Assembly (NCBI RefSeq): GCF_023736155.1
Contig: NZ_JAMLJJ010000003.1
Span: 186,001-250,000 of the forward strand
Direction of reading: 5' to 3'
DNA length: 64,000 nt
From: Larsenimonas salina
GTDB lineage: Bacteria > Pseudomonadota > Gammaproteobacteria > Pseudomonadales > Halomonadaceae
Made by a program: the position numbers and the translations under genes. Shown here in pieces: positions 8,578 to 19,218 of this stretch; within the stretch, counting starts at the first letter, position 1, and each line of letters starts with the position of its first letter. The notes under the pieces were generated by a model. It saw only the letters and a program-made list of their open reading frames with translations, had not been told where the DNA came from and made no database searches.

Positions 8578-11208
8578 TCACTCCAGAAGCGGCGCGTCCT
8601 GACCGCCGAGGTTCAGCCCGACAATGACCGGGTCGTGATCGGAGGCGCGATACGCCGCGTCGCTGTAAAGCGCGGATTGCTGCGCGTCGGACTTGTACTC
8701 GGTGTTGTAGTCGAGCGCGTAGGGCTCATCTGCGTTGATGTGCCAAGTGGTGGTGCCGGTGACCTGGTCGGCGAGCGTCTGGCTTGCCAGCGCATGGTCA
8801 AGTGAGCCCCACTGGCCGTCGTAGCTGTAGGAATAGTCGTCATCGAGCAGGCTGAAACCGGCGCTTTCGAGCGCGGTGATCGGGTCTTCCATCGCGTAGC
8901 TGTTGAGATCGCCGATGATCAGGGTGTCGCTGTCGCCGCTGCCGGTAGGGTCGGTCGCGAGCCACTCGGCGAGCTGCTCGGCGGCCTCGACCCGGATCGG
9001 GTTGTTGTTGCCCTGACCGTCACCGATGGCGTCCTGCCCGTCGATCACGCTGCCCTTGGACTTGAAGTGGTTGACCACCACCGAAAAGGTCTCGCCGCTT
9101 GCGGTTTCGGTGAAGCTTTGAAGAAGCGGCGCCCGGTTGCCGGCGTCGAACACGCCGTCGGTGTTGACCGCGGCCTCGCCCTCGGGCGTCACGGCGTCGG
9201 TCTTGTAGATCATGCCCACCGCGATGGCGTCGCTTCCGGGCGCGACCACGGCGCCTTCGTCATCGCGCGGGGTGATGTAGGCCCAGTTGGCGCCCGGGGC
9301 GTCGGCGTTGAGGGCGTCGACTAACGTTGCAATCGAGCTGTCGTCGGCGTAGCCGTCGTTTTCAAGCTCCATCAGCCCGACCACGTCGGCGTCGGTTGCG
9401 TTGATTGCCTCGACCAGCTTGGCCTGCTGGCGGGCAAGCTCCAGGGCGCTGTCGGCCCCGCGCGGGTCATGCTCGGTGCCGGCCGGGGTGGTGACGGTGG
9501 CGCCGCCTTCATCGAGGGTGGTGAAGTAGTTGAGCACGTTGAACGAGGCCACCTTGAGCGAGGCATCGCCTAACGCGCTTGTGTCCGGGGCGTCGGTGCG
9601 GGCGTTGGTGGCCTGAAAGTCCTGACCCTCGGTGCTCTGCACCCGCCACTGCTGCTGGTTGAAATCGAGCACGCCGGTGGCGGTCTCAAGGGTGTCGCCG
9701 CCGCGCAGGGTGTTTTCCGCCGACAGCGGCGCGCCGTCGCGCCCGAACAGAACGGTCTCGGGGTTCTGGGCGTTGCTGGCGTCATCGAGCACGATGGAGC
9801 GCTGCTCCACTTCATCAAGCCACTGCTGGTAGCCGGCCTGATCCGGCGTATGGGTTTCGGTGTACTGCTCGAGCCGCCCGCCGGAGGCAAGCGTGACGGT
9901 GCCATAGCGGCCAAGTTCGTAGGTGTCGGTCACGGTCAGCGGCGCTTCGTCGTCTGCCGAGACCGCCACGCGCATGCCCTCGAACGCGGCCAGCGTGTTC
10001 TTGTCCGCAATCGGAAGCGTCAGCTCGGTGATGTCAGGCAGGTCCTGGTCTCGCGCCAGCACCTCGAGGCCGGTGATGTCGCTCAGTTCGGTGCGGCCCT
10101 CGTACTGCTCGACCGTGCCGGTGACCTGCACCCGGTCCCCCACCGCCACCTCGGCGGCGTCGGGCGCGTAGATGAACAGCCCCTCGGAGGTGGCCGGGTT
10201 GTCGTCGCGATCGGCGTCCTGCTCCTGAATGAAGAACCCGCTCATGCCGTTCTGGCTGTCGAGAGTAACGATGGCATCGACGGTGACCTCGCGGCCGACC
10301 AGATCGCTCGACATGCCCTCACCCTGCACGGTCGAGATGCGGGTGATGCCCTCGATGGGCTCGCCCGAGCCGCCCTCGGCGCCATTGTCGCCGCTGTCAC
10401 TGTTACCGCTGTCCGAGCCGCCGGTGTCGCCGCCAGAGCCGTCGTCCTCCGGCGCCTCGACGCCTGAGAACGTACCCAGATCATCAAGCGCATTGGCCGG
10501 CGCCGGCTGCCACTGTTCAGGATCGAACTCGGCGCTGCCGGTGGTGATGCTCGGGTCGCGTCGAAGCGTTATGTCTGCGCCAAATTCGGCGTCGCTTCCC
10601 ACGGTGCCGAGGGTATCCAGCACCTCGCCGCCCGGGCCTTCGAGCACGAGGGCATCGTTGCCGTTGAAGTTGATCACGCTGCTGGTGCCATCGCTCAACG
10701 CCAGCAGTTCATCGCCTGCCTGAGCGCTTGAAAGCACCAGCGAGTCACCGGCGGCGAGCGTGCCGAACTCGCCAAGCGGCTGGGTGTTGGTCGGGGTGCT
10801 CGCCCCGTTCGAATAGAGCGAGAGGGTGAAGTCGGCAAGCGACAGCGCCTGCGCGCCGGTGTTGGTGAGCTCGAGCGCCTTGGTGTAGCCGCTGCCTTCG
10901 ACGTATTCGGTAATGAGTAACCCGCCACTCATGGTGCTGTCTCCGTCTGAATCGGGGGCGCCGGGTGTTTCCTCTGCCGGCGTATCGGCGTCGTCTGCGT
11001 CCCCCTCACCGTAGTTGAATCGCTGTTTCAGGGCATCGAGTGCGGTATCGACCTGCGCTGCGACGTCGTCGCGCCACTGAGAAAAGCGCTCGATCAGCCG
11101 GTCAATGACCGGGGCAAACGTGCCGGACAGAAAGCCCTGGGGGGTACCGGTCCAGAACGAGTCCTCGGAAAGGCTCCAGGGGCGGGCAAACGGGGACAGT
11201 GACAACAT
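8578..11208 (-). CDS. ExeM/NucH-type extracellular nuclease with lamin-tail domain, no Sec signal
   Basis: An 876-residue modular nuclease. In order: a leader of about 95 residues; a lamin-tail domain (about 97-250, beginning GLLITEYVEGSGYTKALELT); a Gly/Ser/Asp linker (about 252-285); an OB-fold (about 288-390, GREVTVDAIVTL, GFFIQEQDAD); and an endonuclease/exonuclease/phosphatase domain (about 545-870). Catalytic segments are ASFNVLN, GLMELENDGY, VVNHFKSKG, IGDLNSY and SDHDPVIVG. ExeM/NucH-family enzymes degrade extracellular DNA for phosphorus or biofilm remodelling. Homologues start with a signal peptide; this one starts MLSLSPFARPW, then an amphipathic helix and an Asp/Glu/Pro linker, as in the neighbouring phosphatase. 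CCCGGAGATCAC precedes the ATG. Confidence 0.85.
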   Translation of the reverse strand: MLSLSPFARPWSLSEDSFWTGTPQGFLSGTFAPVIDRLIERFSQWRDDVAAQVDTALDALKQRFNYGEGDADDADTPAEETPGAPDSDGDSTMSGGLLITEYVEGSGYTKALELTNTGAQALSLADFTLSLYSNGASTPTNTQPLGEFGTLAAGDSLVLSSAQAGDELLALSDGTSSVINFNGNDALVLEGPGGEVLDTLGTVGSDAEFGADITLRRDPSITTGSAEFDPEQWQPAPANALDDLGTFSGVEAPEDDGSGGDTGGSDSGNSDSGDNGAEGGSGEPIEGITRISTVQGEGMSSDLVGREVTVDAIVTLDSQNGMSGFFIQEQDADRDDNPATSEGLFIYAPDAAEVAVGDRVQVTGTVEQYEGRTELSDITGLEVLARDQDLPDITELTLPIADKNTLAAFEGMRVAVSADDEAPLTVTDTYELGRYGTVTLASGGRLEQYTETHTPDQAGYQQWLDEVEQRSIVLDDASNAQNPETVLFGRDGAPLSAENTLRGGDTLETATGVLDFNQQQWRVQSTEGQDFQATNARTDAPDTSALGDASLKVASFNVLNYFTTLDEGGATVTTPAGTEHDPRGADSALELARQQAKLVEAINATDADVVGLMELENDGYADDSSIATLVDALNADAPGANWAYITPRDDEGAVVAPGSDAIAVGMIYKTDAVTPEGEAAVNTDGVFDAGNRAPLLQSFTETASGETFSVVVNHFKSKGSVIDGQDAIGDGQGNNNPIRVEAAEQLAEWLATDPTGSGDSDTLIIGDLNSYAMEDPITALESAGFSLLDDDYSYSYDGQWGSLDHALASQTLADQVTGTTTWHINADEPYALDYNTEYKSDAQQSALYSDAAYRASDHDPVIVGLNLGGQDAPLLE

Positions 11209-11336
11209 GGGTGATCTCCGGGAATTTTATACGTATTGGTATCGGATGTGCGCACGCGGCGCCCTGCGTAGCGGAGTCTGACAAGGCCGTGTTGCAGGGC
11301 CGTGACCGCCGTGAGACTGCCTGTCCGCCGTGTTGG

Positions 11337-11368
11337 GTTGAACGGTGGGCGAGTTGAACGGTGGGCGA
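11337..11368. repeat. 16-bp perfect tandem duplication
   Basis: GTTGAACGGTGGGCGA occurs twice back to back in the divergent region between the nuclease and beta-glucosidase genes. It may reflect slippage; regulatory use is unknown. Confidence 0.85.
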
Positions 11369-11495
11369 TGTGCGTGGTCCCTAATATCGAGCATACCGAT
11401 AAAATCGCCCGACGCGCGACAGGCTGCATTCCGTGCGAAAGGCGTCTGTATCGCTCGAAAAGCGTATGTATACAGTCGTACTGACGGAGGCAACG

Positions 11496-13724
11496 ATGTC
11501 CGCACAAGGCACGAAACAGACGGTAGGTCAGCCCTTTGGGCTCGACACGGCGCAAAGCCGCGCACTTGATGAAACGGTCGAGACGCTGCTGGCGCAGATG
11601 ACGCTCGAGGAAAAGATCGGCCAGATGAATCAGGTCGCCGGCAGCCGCGACACCACAGGCGCCCCGGCCAATACCGACATCGAGGACGACGTACGGCAAG
11701 GCCGGGTCGGCTCGGTGTTCAACGCCTTCGGGGTCGAGTTCACGCGTGAACTCCAAAAGCAGGCGGTGTCGCATTCGCGGCTCGGCATTCCGTTGCTCTT
11801 TGGCTACGACATCATCCACGGCTTTAAAACAATCTTTCCGATTCCGCTCGCGCAGGCCGCCAGCTGGCACCTGGAGGGCATCGAGCGCGCCACCCGCGTC
11901 ATGGCACGGGAAGGCGCCGCGTCCGGCGTGCACTGGACCTTCGCGCCGATGGTGGACGTCGCCCGCGACCCGCGCTGGGGCCGAGTGATGGAAGGCGCCG
12001 GCGAAGACACCCATCTGACGTCACAGATCGCGCGGGCTCAGGTGCGCGGCATTCAGGGGCGTGACCCCGGCGCGACCGACACGCTCGCCGCCTGCGTCAA
12101 GCACTACGCCGCCTACGGCGCGGTGGAGGCCGGGCGCGAGTACAACACCGTCGATATGTCCGAGTGGCGCCTGCGCTCGATCTACCTGCCGCCCTTTCTG
12201 GCCGCGCTCGAGGAAGGCTGCGCCAGCGTCATGACGGCGTTCAACACGCTTAACGCCATTCCGGCGACCTGCCATCCGCTGCTGCTCGATCAGATCCTGC
12301 GCCGCGAATGGGATTTCAAGGGCATGGTGGTGACCGACTACACCGCCATCATGGAACTCGAGCGCCACGGCGTCGCCGAGGACGCCTCGGAGGCGTCCCG
12401 CAAGGCGGTCAACGCCGGCGTCGACATGGACATGCAGTCCGGGTATTTCATCAAGACACTCGAGGAACTCGTGCGCTGCGGCGCCGTCGAGGAGGCGCGC
12501 ATCGACGAGGCGGTGCGGCGGATTCTATGGCTCAAGGCCGCGCTTGGGCTGTTCGAGGACCCGTACCGCTACGCTGATGATGAGCGCGAAGCCGAGTGTT
12601 TGCTGAGTGACGCCCACCGCCGCGCCGCCCGCGAGCAGGCGACGGAATCGATGGTGCTTTTGAAGAACGAGGGCAATGTGCTGCCGCTGTCGGACCGGCA
12701 CCAGCAGGTTGCGCTGATCGGCCCACTCGGGAACACCCCGCGCCTGATCGGCTCCTGGCATGGCAACGGCGATCACGACGACACGGTGACGCTTCGAGAC
12801 GGCATCGCCCAGCGCCTTGGCAACGACGCAACAATCATGTGCGCGGACGGCGTATCCAATCGGATCGGTGATACCGACACCTCCGGCATCGAGGAGGCGC
12901 TCGAGCTGGTGCGTCAGGCCGACGCCGTAATACTTGCGCTGGGTGAGGATGAGGCGTACGCCGATGAGGCCGCGAGCCGCACCGACATCGGCCTGCCCGG
13001 CATGCAGCTCGAGCTTGCCCGCCGGGTACTGGAAGCCGCCGGCGATACGCCGGTGGCCACGGTGCTCTTCAACGGCCGGCCGCTGACGCTTACCGAGCTT
13101 GATGGCATGGCGCCGGCCATTTTGGAGGCGTGGTGGCCGGGCACGGAAGCCGGCAACGCCGTGGCGGACGTGCTATTCGGCGACGTGACGCCGGCCGGCA
13201 AGCTGCCGATGAGCTTTCCAAGACACGTCGGCCAGATCCCGGTCTACTACAACGCGTTCAATACCGGCCGCCCCAAGGGGGTCGATCCCAAGTACGCCTC
13301 CAAGTACCTGGACAGCCCCAACGACCCGCTCTACCCGTTCGGGTTCGGGCTCTCCTACACCACCTTCGAGTACAGCGCGCTTAAGGCGTCGTGCTCGGAG
13401 ATCGGGCTGAACGACACCCTTGAGGTCAGCCTTTCCGTCACCAATACCGGCGAGTGCCAGGGCACCGAGGTAGTGCAGCTTTATCTTCAAGACGTCAGCG
13501 CAAGCGTGGTGCGCCCGGTACGTGAGCTTAAGGACTTCCGACGCCTCGAGCTGGCCCCGGGTGAATGCGCGCACGTACGCTTTCACATCACCCCCGAAAT
13601 GCGCGGCTTTTTGAACGCGGCATTTGAGCACGTGCAAGAACCGGGGCGCTTTCACGTTCAGATCGGCGGCGACTCGGCCGAGGGAAAACCCCTCGAGTTT
13701 CATGTGACGCCCCACTGCGCGTGA
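11496..13724 (+). CDS. Glycoside hydrolase family 3 beta-glucosidase (BglX-like)
   Basis: A 742-residue GH3 enzyme with an N-terminal TIM barrel, a GH3 C-terminal alpha/beta domain and a fibronectin III-like domain. VKHYAAYG marks the conserved KH site, GMVVTDYTAI holds the nucleophile Asp, PFGFGLSYTTFEYS opens the Fn3-like module, and the C-terminus has TEVVQLYLQD. These enzymes release glucose or other sugars from beta-linked oligosaccharides. The ATG at 11496 follows GACGGAGGCAAC; an upstream in-frame ATG at 11433 lacks such a site. There is no signal peptide, unlike E. coli BglX, so it is predicted cytoplasmic and would need a transporter for its substrate, which is not adjacent. Confidence 0.9.
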   Translation: MSAQGTKQTVGQPFGLDTAQSRALDETVETLLAQMTLEEKIGQMNQVAGSRDTTGAPANTDIEDDVRQGRVGSVFNAFGVEFTRELQKQAVSHSRLGIPLLFGYDIIHGFKTIFPIPLAQAASWHLEGIERATRVMAREGAASGVHWTFAPMVDVARDPRWGRVMEGAGEDTHLTSQIARAQVRGIQGRDPGATDTLAACVKHYAAYGAVEAGREYNTVDMSEWRLRSIYLPPFLAALEEGCASVMTAFNTLNAIPATCHPLLLDQILRREWDFKGMVVTDYTAIMELERHGVAEDASEASRKAVNAGVDMDMQSGYFIKTLEELVRCGAVEEARIDEAVRRILWLKAALGLFEDPYRYADDEREAECLLSDAHRRAAREQATESMVLLKNEGNVLPLSDRHQQVALIGPLGNTPRLIGSWHGNGDHDDTVTLRDGIAQRLGNDATIMCADGVSNRIGDTDTSGIEEALELVRQADAVILALGEDEAYADEAASRTDIGLPGMQLELARRVLEAAGDTPVATVLFNGRPLTLTELDGMAPAILEAWWPGTEAGNAVADVLFGDVTPAGKLPMSFPRHVGQIPVYYNAFNTGRPKGVDPKYASKYLDSPNDPLYPFGFGLSYTTFEYSALKASCSEIGLNDTLEVSLSVTNTGECQGTEVVQLYLQDVSASVVRPVRELKDFRRLELAPGECAHVRFHITPEMRGFLNAAFEHVQEPGRFHVQIGGDSAEGKPLEFHVTPHCA

Positions 13725-13737
13725 TGCGGTAACGTAC

Positions 13738-13769
13738 AAAAAACGCCCCGCGATGCGGGGCGTTTTTTG
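13738..13769. terminator. Bidirectional terminator
   Basis: The 10-bp stem AACGCCCCGC / GCGGGGCGTT with a 3-nt loop is flanked by A and T runs between the convergent beta-glucosidase and OYE reductase genes. Confidence 0.85.
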
Positions 13770-13824
13770 TCGATTTTTAAAAAGCGATCAGCGTGTTTTC
13801 TCGATTCCCCTTTCTGCTTCTCGA

Positions 13825-14958
13825 TCACCCCTTCTGTTCGATCAACGCCTCGCGGGCCTTGCGAGCCTGCTCTTCGGCGTGGGTGGGGTAATCGATGTAG
13901 CCGCGCGCATCACCGCCGTAGAAGGTGGTGGTGTCGTAATCCGCCAGCGGCAGGCCGTGTTTCATCCGCTCGACCAGATCCGGGTTCGAGATGAACAACC
14001 GCCCGAACACCGGCAGATCGATGGTGCCCTCATCCACCAGACGCTGAGCCTCGGCCTGGTCGAGGTTGCCCGCCAGTAGCAGCGTGCCTTGGTACGTGTC
14101 ACGGAACTGACGCAGGTACTCGCGCGGCATCGGTGGCATGCCCTGTCCGCCCTGGTCGTGCAGGTGGACGTAGGCCAGCCCGCGCGTGTTGAACTCCCGC
14201 GCCAGATGCAGGTAGGTCTCGCCGTTGTCGTCGTACTCCGGCATATCGAACAGCGTGCCATGCGGTGAGAGCCGAACGCCGACCCGATGCGCGCCGATCA
14301 GCTTGCTGACCTCATCGACCACCTCGATCAAAAGCCGGCAGCGGTTTTCCCGCGACCCGCCGTAGACGTCGTCACGGTCGTTGACGTGCGGGTTCAAGAA
14401 CTGCTCGAAGAGGTAGCCGTTGGCGCCGTGAATCTCGACGCCATCGAATCCGGCCTCGCGGGAATTGACCGCGGCCTGGGCAAAATCACGCGCGATCTCG
14501 CGCACTTCCCACGTCTCGAGCCGGCGCGGCGTGCTGGCATCCAGCATGTCCGGCACGCCGTCCTCGGTGTAGCCAAACGCCATGCCGCCCTGCTTGTCGC
14601 TCGGGCCCACCGGTGACTGGCCGGCGAGCTGAACCGAGGTGTGCGACACCCGGCCCACGTGCCAGATCTGGGCGAAGAACACCCCTCCGCGCTCGTGCAC
14701 GGCCTGAGTGGCTTTCTTCCAGCCGGCGATCTGGTCCGGGCCGAAGATGCCCGGGTTATAGAGGTAGCCGGTGCCCTGCCGGGAAATGGGCGTGCCTTCG
14801 GAAATGATCAGCCCTGCGCCTGCGCGCTGGCGATAGTAGAGCGCGCCCATCTCGTCCGGCACGTCGCCGGTCGCGCGGGAGCGGGTCATCGGCGCCATGA
14901 CGATGCGGTTATCGAGTTGAGTCCCCGCCAGATCAAAACGGTCGAACAGAGAAGCCAT
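13825..14958 (-). CDS. Old Yellow Enzyme family alkene reductase (NemA-like)
   Basis: A 377-residue FMN-dependent ene-reductase. Seen are RIVMAPMTRSRA near the N-terminus, SEGTPISRQGTGY, the FFAQIWHVGRVSH stretch, VEIHGANGYLFEQFLNP (the His/Asn that bind the activating group) and the C-terminal FGRLFISNPDL phosphate-binding segment. The family reduces activated C=C bonds, nitroesters and N-ethylmaleimide with NAD(P)H. The ATG at 14958 follows AAGGAG at 7 nt; an upstream in-frame ATG at 15012 adds 18 unsupported residues. It points away from the Zur-controlled cobW gene and ends at a shared terminator. Confidence 0.9.
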   Translation of the reverse strand: MASLFDRFDLAGTQLDNRIVMAPMTRSRATGDVPDEMGALYYRQRAGAGLIISEGTPISRQGTGYLYNPGIFGPDQIAGWKKATQAVHERGGVFFAQIWHVGRVSHTSVQLAGQSPVGPSDKQGGMAFGYTEDGVPDMLDASTPRRLETWEVREIARDFAQAAVNSREAGFDGVEIHGANGYLFEQFLNPHVNDRDDVYGGSRENRCRLLIEVVDEVSKLIGAHRVGVRLSPHGTLFDMPEYDDNGETYLHLAREFNTRGLAYVHLHDQGGQGMPPMPREYLRQFRDTYQGTLLLAGNLDQAEAQRLVDEGTIDLPVFGRLFISNPDLVERMKHGLPLADYDTTTFYGGDARGYIDYPTHAEEQARKAREALIEQKG

Positions 14959-15097
14959 CGCGAAACTCCTTGAAACTAAGGTCGTAAAGTGAACTGACCC
15001 CAGTGTAGACATACCATTAGACTGCTAACAAATAGCCAGATCCTAATACGCCCCATGCATTATCGTGATCGCCTACCCGATGGATACGCGGTTGATT

Positions 15098-15112
15098 TGT
15101 TATGATATAACA
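15098..15112 (+). promoter_or_regulatory. Zur box upstream of cobW-folE2
   Basis: TGTTAT-GAT-ATAACA is a perfect interrupted palindrome matching the core of gammaproteobacterial Zur sites. It ends 45 bp before the cobW start. The identical 15-mer precedes the DUF1826 gene. Confidence 0.75.
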
Positions 15113-15157
15113 TTTAACATCCTTCCCGATTTCAGCGATGCGACCTCGGAGTTCGCC

Positions 15158-16448
<1,291 letters not shown>

Positions 16449-16456
<8 letters not shown>

Positions 16457-17384
16457 TCTCGCTTTCCCGAACGCATCAACACTCGACACGCTGTCTGACG
16501 TGACGCGCGGGCCGTCCCGGCTGACCGGTGCTCTGAGCCGGGTCGGCATGGCCGGGATCGAGCTGCCGGTGGTGCTCGACGACACCGCCTTCGACGTGCG
16601 CGTCGACGCAGGCGTCAGCCTCGATGATGCAAACGCCCGCGGCATTCACATGTCGAGGCTCTACCTCGGGCTCGACGCCCTCACCCGGCGGCCGCTCACG
16701 CTTGCCCGGCTCAAGGAAACGCTCGAGGGCTTTCTTGAAAGCCACGAGGGGCTTTCCGACACCGCGTATCTTGATCTCACCGGCACCCCGCTTCTCAAGC
16801 GCCCGGCGCTTGTCAGCGATCACAGCGGCTGGAAGGGCTACCCGCTCACGCTCAAGACGCGGCGCTCGCCCAAAGGATTCGAGGCCCAGCTCGAGCTCGA
16901 GATCGGGTACTCCTCCACCTGCCCGTGCTCGGCGGCGCTCGCGCGCCAGCTCATTCAGCGCCGGTTCGACGAGGAGTTCGGCTGTGAATCTGAACCCAAC
17001 CTCACGTTCGAGGCCGTGCGTGCCTGGCTCGGGGGCGAAGACGGCATCGTCGCCACGCCCCACAGCCAGCGAAGCCGCGCACATCTGCGCCTTCGCCTTG
17101 ACCCCGAGCAAACGCAGCTGCCCTGGCGTGAGGTCATCGAGCGCACCGAGGCCGCGCTTGGCACCGCGCTTCAAACCGCGGTCAAGCGCGTCGATGAACA
17201 GGCATTCGCACTCGCCAACGGCCAGAACCTCATGTTTTGTGAAGACGCCGCCCGGCGCCTTTACGACACCCTGATCACCCAGCCCGGCGTCAGCGGCTTC
17301 CAGGTGGACATTACCCACATGGAAAGCCTGCACGCCCACGACGCCGTGGCGACCGCGCAGTGGCACTGGCCGGGCTCGCTCTAG
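16449..17384 (+). CDS. folE2: GTP cyclohydrolase FolE2 (type IB)
   Basis: A 311-residue FolE2 converting GTP to dihydroneopterin triphosphate, the first step of folate synthesis. Recognised from [24 protein letters not shown], the [10 protein letters not shown] segment with the metal-ligand Cys, and a C-terminal [15 protein letters not shown]. Unlike zinc-dependent FolE, FolE2 can use other metals, so organisms switch to it when zinc is short, which fits its place in a Zur operon. The start overlaps the end of cobW by 8 bp, suggesting translational coupling. A strong terminator follows 37 bp after the stop. Confidence 0.95.
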
Positions 17385-17420
17385 CCCCCGGCCCGCATTG
17401 CAAAAAGGCGTGCTATTGTT

Positions 17421-17456
17421 GCGGCGACCGACCCCTGTCGGCTCGCCGCTTTTTTT
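17421..17456 (+). terminator. Terminator of cobW-folE2
   Basis: GCGGCGACCGAC pairs with GTCGGCTCGCCGC (one bulged C) around a 4-nt loop, followed by seven T. It separates the Zur operon from the MFS gene. Confidence 0.8.
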
Positions 17457-17487
17457 ATCGACACGCTTTTTTCGGTTACCGCCTGCC

Positions 17488-18708
17488 ATGTCATCGCCGC
17501 CCTTGTCGCATTCGCGCCGCATCACCGCGCTCTACGCCCTGTTTCTGCTGCCGGGCACGCTTGCCGCCACCTGGATCACTCGTACCCCTGACATCCGCGA
17601 CCGGCTTAATGCCTCAACCGATGAAATGGGCCTGGTGCTGTTCGGCCTGGCCATTGGCGCGATGGTGGGCGTGTTGAGCGCCGGTGCCTGGGTGCGGCGC
17701 TTCGGCACCCGCGGCGTGCTCGGGGTCAACATTGCGCTGATGGCGGCGGGCATGGCGGTGGTCAGTCTCGGCGTCAGCAGTGGGCAGGCCATTCTCGCAA
17801 CGGGCGGCCTTGCGCTTTTTGGCGCGGGGATGGGGCTTGCCGAGGTCGCGATCAACATCGAAGGCGCGGCGGTGGAGCGGCTCAGTGGGCGGGCGCTGAT
17901 GCAGACGCTGCACGGCTGCTTCAGCCTCGGCACCGTGCTCGGGGCGCTGGTGGGGATCGCGTTCACGGCGTGGCGGGTGCCGACCGAGTATCACCTCATG
18001 GGGCTGACGCTTGCGACGCTTCCCGGGTTCTGGTGGGCCATTCGCGGCCTGCCGCGAGAGACCGGCAAATCCGCCCCGGCGTCCGAGGAGACGCCCACGA
18101 CCTCGGAAAACGCGCCTAAAGCGGTAAACGCCTCGGTGTGGCGCAACCCGCGGGTACTGATGCTTGGCACCATCGTGTTGGCGGTGGCGCTTTCCGACGG
18201 CGCGGCCAACGACTGGCTGCCGCTACTGTTGGTGGACGTGCACGGCGTCACCCCGGCGCTCGGCTCACTCGGGTTCATGCTGTTCGCACTGACCATGACG
18301 CTCGGGCGCTTTTCCGGCAACGCCCTCATGCGTTGGCTGCCCCGACACACGCTCTTTCGGCTCTGTATCATTCTGGCGCTGACAGGTGTTGCCCTCATCA
18401 CCCTGACCGAGCACAGCGGCGTCGCAATCGCGGCGGTGGTGCTGTGGGGCATCGGCACTTCGGTGGGCTTTCCGCTCAGCATGTCGGCCGCCGGCGAAGG
18501 CGACAACGGCGACGCTCAGGTCGCGGCCACCGCCATCATGGGCTACATCGCCTTTCTTGCAGGCCCGCCGCTTCTTGGGTTCATCGGTGAGCACGCAGGG
18601 CTTGATCGCGCGCTGATGGTGGTGTTTGTCGTGCTCGTACTCGGGCTTGCGGTATCCGGCGCGGTGCGGCGCCAGGACGGCACTAACGCCCCCTCCCACA
18701 AAGGGTAA
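17488..18708 (+). CDS. MFS transporter, YbjJ-like
   Basis: A 406-residue protein with about 12 hydrophobic segments. N-terminal WITRTPDIRDRL and the MGLVLFGLAIGAMVG helix resemble the YbjJ-type inner-membrane MFS branch. It also has GDNGDAQVAATAIMGYIAF, common in this branch near helix 10. The start is the ATG at 17488, since upstream codons cover the preceding terminator. The substrate is unknown. It lies between two Zur-boxed units but is separated from the first by the terminator and shows no box of its own. Confidence 0.75.
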   Translation: MSSPPLSHSRRITALYALFLLPGTLAATWITRTPDIRDRLNASTDEMGLVLFGLAIGAMVGVLSAGAWVRRFGTRGVLGVNIALMAAGMAVVSLGVSSGQAILATGGLALFGAGMGLAEVAINIEGAAVERLSGRALMQTLHGCFSLGTVLGALVGIAFTAWRVPTEYHLMGLTLATLPGFWWAIRGLPRETGKSAPASEETPTTSENAPKAVNASVWRNPRVLMLGTIVLAVALSDGAANDWLPLLLVDVHGVTPALGSLGFMLFALTMTLGRFSGNALMRWLPRHTLFRLCIILALTGVALITLTEHSGVAIAAVVLWGIGTSVGFPLSMSAAGEGDNGDAQVAATAIMGYIAFLAGPPLLGFIGEHAGLDRALMVVFVVLVLGLAVSGAVRRQDGTNAPSHKG

Positions 18709-18767
18709 TGGGCGCGGCTCACCCGCGCCGTTACAGTGAGTGATGGCCCAAGCGCAGGAGACGCCCC

Positions 18768-19208
18768 ATGGCGACCCACCCCGTGACCGTTGCCCGGTTC
18801 AGCTACCCCTATGAGGCGTATCTGTTCAAGGGGCTGCTCGAATCGCGCCATCTAAACGCGTTCATCGCCGATGAGCACCTGATCACGATGCAGTGGATGT
18901 GGGAGACGGCGCTGGGCGGCATCAAGGTGCAGGTCGCGCCGGAGGACCTCGAGCTTGCCCGCGCGGTGCTAGCGGATTACCAGGCCGACCGGCTCGAGGC
19001 CGAGGACACCACAACCCCGCAGGAAGCGGAACCCTCTCAACCCCAAACGACCAGCGCCCTCCAAAGCCGAGGCTGGCGGGCGCTTGCGGTGGCGTGCTGG
19101 GCGAGCACCGGGGTGGTGTTTCCGCTGCCCGGCACGCGCCGTGGCCGTAAAAACGGTGACCCTGAACACACCGAATGTGAAAAAGGCAGCCGTACAGACG
19201 ACGAGTAA
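18768..19208 (+). CDS. DUF2007-domain protein (putative signal-transducing protein)
   Basis: A 146-residue protein. The first ~75 residues match DUF2007: FSYPYEAYLFKGLLESRHL, then IADEHLI, GGIKVQVAPEDLELARAVL. This is a small alpha/beta domain of unknown role, often single-domain and annotated as signal transducing. The C-terminal half is low-complexity with one weak hydrophobic stretch (about 105-125) and a basic/polar end. CAGGAGACGCCCC precedes the ATG. It converges on the DUF1826 gene with a 10-bp gap. Confidence 0.75.
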   Translation: MATHPVTVARFSYPYEAYLFKGLLESRHLNAFIADEHLITMQWMWETALGGIKVQVAPEDLELARAVLADYQADRLEAEDTTTPQEAEPSQPQTTSALQSRGWRALAVACWASTGVVFPLPGTRRGRKNGDPEHTECEKGSRTDDE

Positions 19209-19218
19209 GGCCCGGTGA

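Noticed and set aside
11466-11476. TGTATACAG near the beta-glucosidase gene as another GntR (hpx) operator
   Set aside because: It has only the GTATAC core, lies next to an unrelated gene and lacks a second site.
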